Source of the DNA: Phaeobacter sp. CECT 5382
Lineage (GTDB): Bacteria; Pseudomonadota; Alphaproteobacteria; Rhodobacterales; Rhodobacteraceae
Assembly (NCBI RefSeq): GCF_001457775.1
Contig: NZ_CYSG01000010.1
Span: forward strand, 101,401-165,400
DNA: 64,000 bases
Direction of reading: 5' to 3'
This document shows positions 55,609-64,000 of this stretch, piece by piece (position 1 is the stretch's first letter; every line of letters begins with the position of its first letter). The position numbers and the translations under genes were made by a program. Under the pieces are notes generated by a model that saw nothing but the letters and a program-made list of their open reading frames with translations, did not search any database and was not told the DNA's origin.

Positions 55609-56823
55609 ATGACAGCCTCATCTTCCGCGCCCGAGCGCCCCCGCGTAAAACTCCTGCCCAAAGCCAATGCCCGCGCCCTGCGCCATGGCTTTCCCTGGGT
55701 CTATTCCAACGAGCTGGTCACCGACCGGCGCACCCGCAAGCTGGCTCCCGGCAGTCTGGCGGTCCTGTTGGATGAGGTGCAGACCCCGATGGGGCTGGTG
55801 GCGATCAATCCAGAAAGCAAGATCATTGCCCGCATGCTGGACCGAAATCCGGATGCGGTGATTGATCAGGCCTGGTTTGCCGCGCGCATCTCGCGCGCCT
55901 TTGCCATGCGTGAGCTTCTGTATGACGCGCCATTCTATCGTCTGGTCCACGCCGAGGCCGATGGTCTGCCGGGCATTGTCATCGACCGGTTTGGCGCCGC
56001 CTGCGTGGTGCAGCCAAACGCCGCCTGGGCAGAGACCCATCTCGAGGCGCTGACCGCAGCCCTGGCCGAGGTCACCGGCTGTGAGGTGATCCTCAAGAAT
56101 GCCTCGGGTCGGACCCGTGGGCTTGAGGGGCTGGATGATGTCAACGCGACCCTGCTGGGGGACACTCCTGCGGCACCAATTGCGGTTGCGATGAACGGCG
56201 CGACCTATATGGCGGATCTGACCGGCGGTCAGAAAACCGGTCTGTTTTATGATCAGCGTGACAACCACGCCTTTGCTGCCCGTCTGGTGCCACAGGGCGG
56301 CGATGTGCTGGATGTGTTTTCCCATGTTGGCGGTTTTGGTCTGGCGATGCGCGCGGCGGGGGCGGCCTCTGTCACCTGTGTTGATGGTTCCGCTGCGGCA
56401 TTGGATCTGGCCGGGCAGGGGGCTGCGGCCTCGGGCTTTGGCGACAGCTTCACCGCCCTGCAAGGCGATGCCTTTGACCAGTTGGCCAACCTGGCAGAGG
56501 AAGGTCGCACATTTGATGTCGTGATCTGTGATCCACCTGCTTTTGCGCCGTCAAAACCGGCGCTGGAGGCCGGTCTGCGTGCCTATGAACGGATCGCCAA
56601 ATTGGCGGCGCCACTGGTGAAACCCGGCGGCTATCTGGGGCTTTGTTCCTGTTCTCATGCGGCGGACCTTGCGCGGTTCCGCAATGCTTCGGCGCGTGGT
56701 ATTGGCCGCTCTGGTCGACGCAGTCAGCTGATCCACACTGGATATGCCGGGCCGGATCATCCGCAGCTGCCACAGCTGGCCGAAAGCGGCTATCTCAAAG
56801 CTGTCTTTTTCCGGCTGGATTGA
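55609..56823 (+). CDS. RlmI-like rRNA methyltransferase (PUA + class I SAM)
   Basis: A 404-residue protein: N-terminal PUA-like domain (about 12-95: LLPKANARALRHGFPWVYSN), an EEHEE-like middle, and a SAM-binding domain with VLDVFSHVGGFGLAMRAAGA, an Asp-based VTCVDGSAAALDLA and the DPPAFAPSK loop, where DPP(A/S)F marks RlmI-type m5C enzymes. The SCSH motif late in the domain supplies the catalytic Cys. It would methylate 23S rRNA by family expectation. The PIN-domain gene follows after 10 bp. Confidence 0.88.
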   Translation: MTASSSAPERPRVKLLPKANARALRHGFPWVYSNELVTDRRTRKLAPGSLAVLLDEVQTPMGLVAINPESKIIARMLDRNPDAVIDQAWFAARISRAFAMRELLYDAPFYRLVHAEADGLPGIVIDRFGAACVVQPNAAWAETHLEALTAALAEVTGCEVILKNASGRTRGLEGLDDVNATLLGDTPAAPIAVAMNGATYMADLTGGQKTGLFYDQRDNHAFAARLVPQGGDVLDVFSHVGGFGLAMRAAGAASVTCVDGSAAALDLAGQGAAASGFGDSFTALQGDAFDQLANLAEEGRTFDVVICDPPAFAPSKPALEAGLRAYERIAKLAAPLVKPGGYLGLCSCSHAADLARFRNASARGIGRSGRRSQLIHTGYAGPDHPQLPQLAESGYLKAVFFRLD

Positions 56824-56833
56824 TCTGCTGACG

Positions 56834-57397
56834 ATGAAATTGCTGCTCGATACCTGCGTGCTTTACCCGACCGTGATGCGCGAGATGCTGATTGGTGCGG
56901 CGCGTCTGGGACATTTCACGCCGCTGTGGTCGGCGCGTATTCTGGAAGAATGGCGTCGCGCCGCGCTGAAACTCGGCCCCGTTGGCGCAGCCCAGGCAGA
57001 GGCTGAGGTGGCGCTTTTGAAAGCAAACTGGCCGCAGGCAGAGATCGCCCCGTCACCGGGGCTGGAATCGCGGCTCTATCTGCCGGATGCCGCAGATATT
57101 CATGTGCTGGCCGCCGCCATTGCAGGGCACGCGGATGCTATTGTCACCGTCAACAACAAGGATTTCCCCCGCCATACATTGGCAGAGGAGGGGCTGGAAC
57201 GGCTTGGCCCGGATCAACTGCTATATGATCTCTGGCTCAAGGATCCAGCAGGTATGGAGGAACTTGGCACGCGGGTTCTGGCAGAGGCCAACCGCCTGTC
57301 CCAGATGCGTTCCGGTGGCGGTTGGGAGATCCGGCCCCTGCTGAAAAAGGCACGCTTGCCGCGGCTTGCCAAAGCTTTGGCAGGGCTTTCAGCCTGA
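56834..57397 (+). CDS. PIN-domain protein, RSP_2648-type
   Basis: A 187-residue PIN nuclease-fold protein. Acidic residues sit at the expected sites: LLLDTCVLYP at the N-terminus, DAADIHVLAAAIAGHADAIV in the middle and VNNKDFP. Its C-terminal 70 residues form an extra helical region not seen in VapC toxins. No antitoxin gene is adjacent; the methyltransferase gene ends 10 bp upstream. A housekeeping RNA-processing role is as likely as a toxin role. Confidence 0.8.
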   Translation: MKLLLDTCVLYPTVMREMLIGAARLGHFTPLWSARILEEWRRAALKLGPVGAAQAEAEVALLKANWPQAEIAPSPGLESRLYLPDAADIHVLAAAIAGHADAIVTVNNKDFPRHTLAEEGLERLGPDQLLYDLWLKDPAGMEELGTRVLAEANRLSQMRSGGGWEIRPLLKKARLPRLAKALAGLSA

Positions 57398-57401
57398 GGC
57401 A

Positions 57402-58397
57402 CTACAATGATTTAAGCGCCGCAGCTGCAATCTCGAACGAGCGCAGGCGCGCGGCGTGATCATGGATCTGCCCGGTGATGATTACCTCGTCAGGGGCGTA
57501 GCGCATGATGATCTGTGACAGCTCTTGCTTCACCGTCTCGGGACTACCGGTGGCAGAGATGGTCAGGGCCTCGTTCACGCCTGCCAGCACCGGCGGCGAC
57601 AGATGCTGGGTGATGTCATCAACGGGGCGGGGCAGCTTTCCGGGCTGGCCCAGACGCAGTCGCGCAAAGGCCTGCTGCATGGTCGTGCGCAGGCGGATGC
57701 CTTCAGCATCGGTTTCGGCGCCAAAGACATTGACCGCCATCATCGCATGTGGCTGGTCCAGATAGGCCGACGGGCGGAAGGCGCGGCGATAGACTTCCAG
57801 TGCCTCTTCCAGCGCTTGTGGCGCGAAATGCGACGCAAAGGCATAGGGTAGGCCCAGTTGGGCCGCCAGTTGCGCCCCATAGAGGCTGGAGCCAAGGATC
57901 CAGACCGGAACATTGCTGTTCTGGCCCGGAAAGGCGCGGACTTTGGCATCTGGGTCAATTGGGCCAAGGAAGCCAATCAGATCAATTACATCCTGCGGAA
58001 AGCTGTCACCGGATGCATGGCCTGGCGCCATGCCACGTCGCAGCGCGCGGGCGGTCTGCATGTCGGTACCGGGCGCGCGCCCCAGCCCGAGATCAATCCG
58101 ATCCCCATAAAGGGCAGCAAGGGTGCCAAAGGCCTCGGCGACCATGTAGGGGGCGTGGTTGGGCAGCATGATGCCACCGGCACCCACACGGATGGTGTTT
58201 GTCTGGCTGGAGATATGGCCGATCAGGACTGCAGTGGCGGCGCTGGCGATACCGGGCATATTGTGATGCTCCGCCAGCCAATAGCGATGATACCCCCAGC
58301 CTTCGGCCTGCTGCGCCAGATCGGTGCTGTTTGCAAAAGATTGTGGGATCTCGCTGCCTTCGGGCACCGGGGCAAGATCAAGGAGGGAATAGCGCAT
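57402..58397 (-). CDS. LLM-class flavin-dependent oxidoreductase
   Basis: A 331-residue luciferase-like monooxygenase of the MsnO8 type. [21 protein letters not shown] then [44 protein letters not shown] are the family core. ATG 58397 is used because the upstream codon is TTG. It would use reduced flavin and oxygen on an unknown substrate, with NADH-dependent reductase elsewhere. Five bases separate it from the PIN gene's convergent stop. Confidence 0.87.
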   Translation of the reverse strand: MRYSLLDLAPVPEGSEIPQSFANSTDLAQQAEGWGYHRYWLAEHHNMPGIASAATAVLIGHISSQTNTIRVGAGGIMLPNHAPYMVAEAFGTLAALYGDRIDLGLGRAPGTDMQTARALRRGMAPGHASGDSFPQDVIDLIGFLGPIDPDAKVRAFPGQNSNVPVWILGSSLYGAQLAAQLGLPYAFASHFAPQALEEALEVYRRAFRPSAYLDQPHAMMAVNVFGAETDAEGIRLRTTMQQAFARLRLGQPGKLPRPVDDITQHLSPPVLAGVNEALTISATGSPETVKQELSQIIMRYAPDEVIITGQIHDHAARLRSFEIAAAALKSL

Positions 58398-58508
58398 CAG
58401 GGGATCCAATCGAGGCTTCCAGTCACGGGAACTTGTGATCTGGGTGTTGCGCGCTGATTTGGCAAGGGGCCACGGATCGGTGACGCAGTGTCAGGATCTG
58501 GATCGGTG

Positions 58509-59195
58509 TTAGGTTTTGGCCCAGCTTGCTTCAAGCCGTTCAAGGGCTGCAATACGTTCTTCGGTTTTGGGGTGCGACATGAGCCAGGCGGGGGCCATAC
58601 CTGCGCGGGACTGTGTCAGCGCTTCGAGTTTACGAAACAGGCTCTTTTGTGGCTCAAGGCCAATGCCGGATTTCGCCAGCAGGGCGGCGGCATATTCATC
58701 GGCTTCATATTCATCGCCCCGTGACAGGCGCGCGGCCAGCAGGTTTGCAAGCATACCTGCGATCCAGGGGCCGACAAAGGGAATGTAGCGCCCCAAGATC
58801 ATCATCAGCGCGGTGCGCAGGGCGTTCTGGCCGGAGAAATCAATGATCCGCTTTTTGGCATGTCCCAGCGCCACATGCCCCATCTCATGTGCGATGACCG
58901 AAGCAAGCTCAGCTTCGCTGACCTCGCCACTTTGATATTTGCGATAAAACCCGCGGGTGATGAAAATCCGCCCGTCAGGGGCGGCCAGACCATTCACCGG
59001 GTCCACCTCGTAGATGAAAACCGGGATGCGCTCGATCTCGAGCGCGGCCGCCATGCGATCGGTCAGACGGCGCAGTTTTGCATCGGCGAGCTCAGTTGAA
59101 CGTGCGTCCAGTTCACGATGGGTGCGCCAGACGGAAATCCGGTACATGACAAGACCGTAGATCACGGCCAATAGGATCGGTGTGAAACGCAACAT
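58509..59195 (-). CDS. M48-family metallopeptidase, short form
   Basis: A 228-residue M48 peptidase with a short N-terminal hydrophobic helix (about 3-20) as membrane anchor. Zinc site HEMGH at 103-107; third ligand in DEYEADEYAAALL. No TPR. A hydrophobic segment (YIPFVGPWIAGMLANLL) lies between the ligands, as in HtpX-like proteins. It is the second M48 gene in the window, unlike the BepA-type at 23.3-24.6 kb. It is likely to act on membrane or lipoprotein substrates. Confidence 0.87.
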   Translation of the reverse strand: MLRFTPILLAVIYGLVMYRISVWRTHRELDARSTELADAKLRRLTDRMAAALEIERIPVFIYEVDPVNGLAAPDGRIFITRGFYRKYQSGEVSEAELASVIAHEMGHVALGHAKKRIIDFSGQNALRTALMMILGRYIPFVGPWIAGMLANLLAARLSRGDEYEADEYAAALLAKSGIGLEPQKSLFRKLEALTQSRAGMAPAWLMSHPKTEERIAALERLEASWAKT

Positions 59196-59357
59196 GCGCT
59201 AGATATGGTGGGAATGCGCGCCCGGAGCAAGGGCAGCCTTCCGGGAGTTTCAGAAATCCGCAGTAGAAAAACCGTCATCAGGCCGGGGCAGGCGCGTTTC
59301 TACGCGCAGGCTCGGGTTGATCTGTGCTACACAAGAAATGAGCCGCAGCAATCGTAG

Positions 59358-59693
59358 ATGAGAACAGAGACCAATCCAGTGCCAGAACATGACCATTCAA
59401 AACAAGATAGCATCGAAGGTCGCCTTCACGGCGAACAGTTTGAACCTGCAGAGAAAGACAGCCTTGTTACGCGGCTGATCTACATGATCCTGATCGCGGT
59501 GATGATTTCATTGGCACAGACAGTGCTGGTCACAGCCACGGTGCTGCAGTTTATCGTCATGGCTATTCATAAGGAGCCTAATGAAAGGCTGGCGGATTTC
59601 GGTACCGACCTTGGTATCTGGATGGCCAAGGCCGCGCGCTATCAGATGGCCGCAAGCAATGTCAAACCCTGGCCTTGGACAGATCTGGACTAA
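59358..59693 (+). CDS. DUF4389 membrane protein
   Basis: A 111-residue protein with an acidic N-terminus (MRTETNPVPEHDHSKQDS), then LVTRLIYMILIAVMISLAQ and TVLVTATVLQFIVMAIHKEP (two membrane helices) and a short C-terminal tail with NERLADFGTDLGIWMAKAARY. This matches DUF4389, of unknown function. It lies alone between two minus-strand genes. Confidence 0.8.
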   Translation: MRTETNPVPEHDHSKQDSIEGRLHGEQFEPAEKDSLVTRLIYMILIAVMISLAQTVLVTATVLQFIVMAIHKEPNERLADFGTDLGIWMAKAARYQMAASNVKPWPWTDLD

Positions 59694-59738
59694 GCCGAAC
59701 GGCACAATCAGACACGGCCTATAGCCGGGGTGCCTGTG

Positions 59739-60923
59739 CTATTTCGTCAGCTCTTTCATGCCGCTTTCCAGTCCAGACAGCGTCATAGGGACCATGCGAT
59801 CTTCGAATATGTCGCGGATCATCCCGATGGAATGGGTATAGTCCCAGTGTTTTTCCGGCACCGGATTGATCCAGAGATGGCTTTTCCATTGGTCGCGGGC
59901 GCGTTCCAGCCAGACTTGGCCTGCCTCCTGGTTCCAATGCTCATTGGCGCCACCTGGATAGGCGATCTCATAGGGGGACATCGAGGCGTCGCCGACAAAT
60001 ATGCATTTGTAGTCAGGCCCATAGGTCCGCAGTACCTCATGGGTGGACATCTGTGCTTCCCAGCGGCGACGGTTGTCGCGCCAGACTCCTTCGTAAAGGC
60101 AGTTGTGGAAGTAGAAATATTCCAGATGCTTGAACTCGGTCCGGGCGGCTGAAAACAGCTCTTCCACCACTTTGATATGCGGATCCATCGAGCCGCCAAC
60201 ATCCAGAAACAACAGAACTTTTACAGCATTGTGGCGCTCGGGTCGGGTCTTGACATCGAGATAGCCATGCTCCGCTGTTGACCGGATGGTATTGTCGAGA
60301 TCGAGCTCTTCATGAGCGCCTTCGCGCACCCAGCGACGCAGGCGTTTCAGGGCCACCTTAATGTTGCGAGTGCCCAGTTCAACATCGCCATCCAGGTTCT
60401 TGAATTCACGCTTGTCCCAGACTTTAACGGCGCGCTGGTGGCGGCTTTCTTTCTGGCCGATTCGCACCCCTTCGGGGTTGTAGCCATAGGCCCCGAACGG
60501 GGAAGTGCCAGCAGTGCCAACCCATTTGTTGCCGCCCTGATGGCGGCCCTTTTGTTCCTCGAGCCGCTCTTTCAGCGTCTCCATCAGCTTTTCAAAGCCG
60601 CCCAAGGCTTCGATTTCGGCTTTTTCCTCAGCGCTCATGTGTTTTTCAGCCATCTTGCGCAGCCACTCTTCGGGGATGTCGACGGCGTCCATCACGGCCG
60701 AGTCCGGGATCGCTTCAAGACCTTCAAAAGTGGCGGCAAAGGCGCGGTCGAACTTGTCGATATTGCGCTCGTCCTTCACCATGGCAGCGCGCGCCAGATA
60801 GTAGAAGGCCTCAATGTCATAGGTGACGAGACCCTTTTTCATCCCTTCCAGAAAGGTGAGATACTCCCGCAGGGAAACGGGAATCGCGGCTTTGCGCAGA
60901 TTTTCAAAAAAGGGCTGGAACAT
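59739..60923 (-). CDS. VWA-domain protein (CoxE-like)
   Basis: A 394-residue protein; the VWA domain is C-terminal (about 225-390). The MIDAS motif is DVGGSM (LLFLDVGGSMDPH). The N-terminal part is helical and charged, with a conserved FGAYGYNPEGVRIGQKESRHQRAVKVWDKR region (residues about 150-180) preceding RNIKVALKRLRRWVREG. Members act with MoxR ATPases as metal- or cofactor-inserting chaperones. Its MoxR partner lies upstream at 63.0-63.8 kb, with two genes between. GGGAGA precedes the ATG. Confidence 0.9.
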   Translation of the reverse strand: MFQPFFENLRKAAIPVSLREYLTFLEGMKKGLVTYDIEAFYYLARAAMVKDERNIDKFDRAFAATFEGLEAIPDSAVMDAVDIPEEWLRKMAEKHMSAEEKAEIEALGGFEKLMETLKERLEEQKGRHQGGNKWVGTAGTSPFGAYGYNPEGVRIGQKESRHQRAVKVWDKREFKNLDGDVELGTRNIKVALKRLRRWVREGAHEELDLDNTIRSTAEHGYLDVKTRPERHNAVKVLLFLDVGGSMDPHIKVVEELFSAARTEFKHLEYFYFHNCLYEGVWRDNRRRWEAQMSTHEVLRTYGPDYKCIFVGDASMSPYEIAYPGGANEHWNQEAGQVWLERARDQWKSHLWINPVPEKHWDYTHSIGMIRDIFEDRMVPMTLSGLESGMKELTK

Positions 60924-60953
60924 GCCGTGTCTCCCGCAGGGTTAGACCACCCC

Positions 60954-61121
60954 TTAGATTGCCATGCGGTGAATCACGATGGTGGCGATGATGCCAATAA
61001 TAGCAAAACCGATGCCGTAGACAGCGCCATATTGCACCATATCAGCGGTATTGCCGCCACGTTTTCGCGCGGTGAATGCGCCGAGAAGAACCCCCAGCAG
61101 GACTGCAGCAATTACGATCAT
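60954..61121 (-). CDS. Small membrane protein, 55 residues
   Basis: From ATG 61121 with GGAAA ahead. Two hydrophobic helices (VIAAVLLGVLLGAFTA and GFAIIGIIATIVIHRM) separated by RKRGGNTADMVQYGAVY. Too short to show a family. It lies 30 bp ahead of the VWA gene and 28 bp after the DUF2927 gene, so it is probably cotranscribed with them. Upstream open frame is not credible. Confidence 0.75.
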   Translation of the reverse strand: MIVIAAVLLGVLLGAFTARKRGGNTADMVQYGAVYGIGFAIIGIIATIVIHRMAI

Positions 61122-61149
61122 GTCTTTTCCGCCTGTTTTCGCGCTCAAG

Positions 61150-62580
61150 TCAGTTGGTTGACCGGCGCAGCTCCGCCACTTCGCGAACCTTGGATTGCAC
61201 CGCCCAATCCGGGCCAAACCCGTAGCGTGCCCATCCCAGGCTGTCCAGTCTGACGGTGTTTGCAGTGGCAAATTGGCCCAACAGATCCAGCGCTTCGGCC
61301 TTGATCAGCAGAGCCGTCGCCAAAAGGGCAGCGTTCTCGTGGCGCTCGGCGATCGCAAGAACCGGGCCGATGCGTTGCAACGCGGCTTCGCCATTGCCAT
61401 GCGCGATTTCATAGGCCGCCATGCGGGGACGCACGATGGCCTGATGGAGGTCTGTATTAGGCATCTGGCGCAGGAAATCCAAAGCAGTCTGGAAATGGCG
61501 CTGGGCTAGGTCTGGTTCATTGGACTGGATCATCCGTCCCAGCACATAGTGGCTATAGGCGCGGCGATGGTCATACCAGCCCAGGTCGCGGGCGATCACG
61601 ACAGCCTGGTTTGCTGCACGTTTGCGACTATTGGCGCTGCTGCCGGGCCCCAGCGCAGCCTCAATCGCGGCAATCCAGGGCCGCGGCGTGGCGCTGAGAG
61701 CCTGTGATGGCAGGTTTTCGCCGGTCGGGTTGAGCCTGCGTAGCAGGCCGGGCAGGGCCTCGGCCACCTGGTCGCGGGTCATGCCGGTACGCAGTTCCGG
61801 CGCATAGGTCGCGCGTAGCACAAGCATGTCAAAACCGGTCAGAACCGTATGGACATTGTCGTCATTGAAAACGGAATCGGGTAGCCGATAGAGATCATTC
61901 AGCGGGCCGATCGCCTGCGCCAGCTCTTCGTGTAAACAATCGCGCGCCTCTTGTGGGCTGACATCATTGGGAACAAAAACGGCTAGTTTTTCGCGGTTGC
62001 GCAGCAGTGACCAATTGGTTTCCGGGCTGCGTCGTTTGCGGCGGAGCTCCGCCAGCGACGTAACATTGGGAACGACAAAGCAGGCCGCCTTGGGCAGGGC
62101 GCGGTGGATGGCTTTGCTGGACACCGCCTGAATGGTGATTTCCGCAGGGCCAGCGCTGACCTGTTGGATTTGAATGCCTGCCTCACGGTTCAGCCGGGCG
62201 AGCAGGCGGCTGAGATCTCTTAGAAAGCCCTGGCTGGGCGTGCCGGCTACCTGGAGCCGAATGGGCCGTTCAAAGCGGGTGAAAACCGGCAGGGCGGTTC
62301 CCCCTTCGAGTTTGAAATGCAGATCCAGGAAATCACGCGCGATATCGCGGTTGGACCGATGCGGCCTCTGCGGTTTTGGGGTCGTAAAAGCTTTGGCGGG
62401 GGGCAGGGTGCCGATGGCAAGCGCGGCGCGGCTGGCCGGTGTCTGGCTATCGGGCAGACCGCAGGCTGTGATCATCCCGGATATCGTCACCAGCGAGGCC
62501 GCGCGGGCAAAGCGGGCGAGCTGCGAAAGAAGTCGCGACTGAAACAGAGGCGAAGGCCGGGGCAGGGGGGCTGTGGTCAT
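61150..62580 (-). CDS. DUF2927 lipoprotein with helical repeats
   Basis: A 476-residue protein. ATG 62580 gives a signal with lipobox ITAC (Cys40), preceded by a long positively charged start. The first half matches DUF2927 (HFKLEGGTALPVFTRFERPIRLQV; ECLHEELAQAIGPLNDLY-like, here DCLHEELAQAIGPLNDLY, with DSVFNDDNVHTVLTGFDMLVLRATY): a Zn-peptidase-like His-Glu-Glu arrangement (HEE) is visible but the catalytic set is unproven. The second half is an alpha-helical TPR-like repeat region. It lies between the MoxR and VWA genes. Confidence 0.8.
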   Translation of the reverse strand: MTTAPLPRPSPLFQSRLLSQLARFARAASLVTISGMITACGLPDSQTPASRAALAIGTLPPAKAFTTPKPQRPHRSNRDIARDFLDLHFKLEGGTALPVFTRFERPIRLQVAGTPSQGFLRDLSRLLARLNREAGIQIQQVSAGPAEITIQAVSSKAIHRALPKAACFVVPNVTSLAELRRKRRSPETNWSLLRNREKLAVFVPNDVSPQEARDCLHEELAQAIGPLNDLYRLPDSVFNDDNVHTVLTGFDMLVLRATYAPELRTGMTRDQVAEALPGLLRRLNPTGENLPSQALSATPRPWIAAIEAALGPGSSANSRKRAANQAVVIARDLGWYDHRRAYSHYVLGRMIQSNEPDLAQRHFQTALDFLRQMPNTDLHQAIVRPRMAAYEIAHGNGEAALQRIGPVLAIAERHENAALLATALLIKAEALDLLGQFATANTVRLDSLGWARYGFGPDWAVQSKVREVAELRRSTN

Positions 62581-62611
62581 CGCGGCACTGTCTCCACCAG
62601 AATGTTTCCTC

Positions 62612-62645
62612 TCAAATACATGCACCAATCAAATACATGCACCAA
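62612..62645. repeat. Perfect 17-bp tandem duplication
   Basis: 62612-62628 and 62629-62645 are both tcaaatacatgcaccaa. It lies just upstream of the DUF2927 gene, so it may affect its leader or promoter. The region 62581-62955 is otherwise without a gene. Confidence 0.9.
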
Positions 62646-62881
62646 TGGCAGTGCAAGATCACGCTGCAGGATCACCAGCATCACCGGCACCTTTGATGCA
62701 GCCGAGATACCACGGAGCTGTTGGGCCCATATGATCCGGGTCTTCAGCAAATGATAGGACAATGGGGCGGGAATATGAAGACCGGGTGGCCACGACGTGG
62801 AACCTGTCTAAAATCCGTGCGTCATGTGCGGTGCTGACTTTCGGGGACCGGATGTGTGAGGGTGGAATTCGGTTGTCTCCG

Positions 62882-62916
62882 CCGCCTCCCTGTCTGTCTG
62901 AAAGACAGGGAGGCGG
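62882..62916. repeat. Perfect 14-bp hairpin between MoxR and DUF2927 genes
   Basis: ccgcctccctgtct (62882-62895) pairs with agacagggaggcgg (62903-62916); loop gtctgaa. No T-run on either strand, so it may be an RNA-stabilising or partial-termination element, about 40 bases after the MoxR stop. Confidence 0.8.
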
Positions 62917-62955
62917 ACGGAATTGGAAGGAGCACTGAAAAAGGCGTGTCAGCTG

Positions 62956-63795
62956 TCAGCGACGGCCACGTGCCATAAAGGCGAGCCGTTCGAACAGATG
63001 GACGTCCTGTTCGTTTTTCAACAATGCGCCATGCAGTTTTGGCAAGGCATCGGCACCGTTGCGGGCCAGATCCTCGGGGCTGAGGTCCTCGGCCAGCAGC
63101 AGCTTGAGCCAGTCCAGAACTTCCGAAGTCGAAGGCTTTTTCTTCAGCCCGGCGGTGTCGCGGATCTCGTAGAACTGCGTCAGCGCGGTGGTGAGCAGCG
63201 CTTCCTTGATGTCTGGGTGATGCACCGCGACGATCTTTTTCATCGTCTCCGCATCCGGGAACTGGATGTAGTGGAAAAAACAGCGGCGCAAAAAGGCATC
63301 CGGCAGTTCTTTTTCGTTGTTCGAAGTGATGATCATGATCGGGCGCTGTCTGGCGCGGATGGTTTCCCCGGTTTCATAAACATGGAACTCCATCTTATCG
63401 AGTTCCTGCAAAAGGTCGTTGGGGAATTCGATATCGGCCTTATCGATTTCATCAATCAAAAGAACGACTTTCTCGTCAGCCTCAAAGGCCTCCCAGAGTT
63501 TGCCTTTTTTGATGTAGTTTTTCACGTCATGGACGCGCTCTTCGCCCAACTGGCTGTCACGCAAGCGGCTGACGGCGTCATATTCATAGAGCCCCTGCTG
63601 GGCGCGGGTGGTGGATTTTACGTTCCACTCGATCATTCTCAGCCCCAGGGCATCCGCGACCTGGCGGGCCAGTTCGGTCTTGCCGGTGCCGGGTTCGCCC
63701 TTGACCAGGAGCGGCCGCTCCAAGGTAACGGCGGCATTTACCGCGACTTTGAGGTCATCGGTGGCGACATAGTCTTTAGTGCCCTGAAATTGCAT
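62956..63795 (-). CDS. MoxR-family AAA+ ATPase
   Basis: A 279-residue AAA+ ATPase: Walker A GEPGTGKTELA (about 33-43), Walker B VVLLIDEIDKAD (about 111), sensor 1 TSNNEKELPD, Arg finger in DAFLRRCFFHYI. The start at 63795 (MQFQGTKDYVATDDL) is usual; an upstream start lacks family content. MoxR proteins work with VWA partners to mature enzymes, as in the CoxD/CoxE pair. The VWA protein is at 59.7-60.9 kb on the same strand. Which enzyme it serves cannot be told. Confidence 0.93.
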   Translation of the reverse strand: MQFQGTKDYVATDDLKVAVNAAVTLERPLLVKGEPGTGKTELARQVADALGLRMIEWNVKSTTRAQQGLYEYDAVSRLRDSQLGEERVHDVKNYIKKGKLWEAFEADEKVVLLIDEIDKADIEFPNDLLQELDKMEFHVYETGETIRARQRPIMIITSNNEKELPDAFLRRCFFHYIQFPDAETMKKIVAVHHPDIKEALLTTALTQFYEIRDTAGLKKKPSTSEVLDWLKLLLAEDLSPEDLARNGADALPKLHGALLKNEQDVHLFERLAFMARGRR

Positions 63796-64000
63796 AAGTA
63801 ATACGGATCCCCTGCTAAAGTCTGTGCGATCTGGTGCATTTAGCAAGGTTTTAACCCGGTCTGTTTACTATTGTGTAGTGACAATCGGCCTGTCAGGAGA
63901 TAAACGCAGCGGCATGGGGAGCCAGGATGTATGGCGAAAATTAAACCCGCATTTCCCAAGTAACTTGACGTTTTCGCGCCTCCAACGGCCACTAATGTGT
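63796..64000. other. Right-edge intergenic sequence
   Basis: About 200 bases holding the promoter region of the MoxR gene. TTGACGTTTTCGCGC near 63964-63978 may begin a plus-strand promoter whose gene lies outside the window. Nothing else is recognised. Confidence 0.3.

Overview
The window reads as a chromosomal segment of a marine alphaproteobacterium of the Roseobacter group (Rhodobacterales). The signs are 5-aminolevulinate synthase (the C4 haem route) under a perfect FNR box, an acetolactate synthase operon with a leader-peptide attenuator, a TakP-type TRAP transporter, a Hint/RTX secreted protein, a bacterial arginyl-tRNA-protein transferase family protein, and many small conserved proteins typical of that group. 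Genus assignment is inference. Most of the window is dense, ordinary housekeeping DNA. The accessory-looking part is 1-9.3 kb.

Layout. 0-4.3 kb: the end of a polysaccharide cluster (processive family-2 glycosyltransferase, cut by the left edge, overlapping a Tat-exported DUF3131 protein) and a convergent lipoprotein with a double-psi-barrel look, followed by about 600 bp of AT-rich non-coding DNA. 4.9-6.5 kb: a glutathione S-transferase, a histidine phosphatase and tRNA-Val. 6.5-9.1 kb: a decayed integration site, with an integrase fragment carrying an amber stop directly after tRNA-Val, a second and different tyrosine-recombinase remnant with stops and a 19-bp duplication, and little else. 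9.3-15.5 kb: a GGDEF-EAL protein, an iron/cofactor-type ABC importer and two tRNA-Asp genes. 16-34 kb: dipeptidase, hemA, rodZ-like, ispG, a DsbA-like/M48 pair, an aminotransferase, a cell-wall amidase, PBP1A, the Hint/RTX protein and prfB.

34-38 kb: amidase, DUF2189 membrane protein, an XRE-type regulator and an acidic cold-shock-like protein. 38.4-41.1 kb: ilvI-ilvN on the minus strand, with promoter, leader peptide MTSLVVIVGTKRMGR, a competing hairpin and a terminator all visible. 41.2-49.2 kb: a 2-oxoglutarate/Fe(II) oxygenase related to amino-acid halogenases but with a hydroxylase-type HxD, then a sensor kinase/LuxR regulator pair divergent from a TRAP transporter operon, with a palindrome between them. 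49.3-57.4 kb: coiled-coil protein, glyoxalase-fold protein, Ate/Bpt, glnE, small proteins, an RlmI-like methyltransferase and a PIN protein. 57.4-64 kb: flavin oxidoreductase, an M48 protease, DUF4389, and a minus-strand MoxR ATPase / DUF2927 lipoprotein / small membrane protein / VWA protein set.

Nothing here looks like a complete defence system, CRISPR array or intact prophage. The best-supported non-obvious items are the ilv attenuator, the hemA FNR box, the two dead recombinases beside tRNA-Val, the halogenase-like oxygenase and the MoxR-VWA cluster with its lipoprotein partner. All function calls come from reading motifs and family resemblance by eye; no database search was run.
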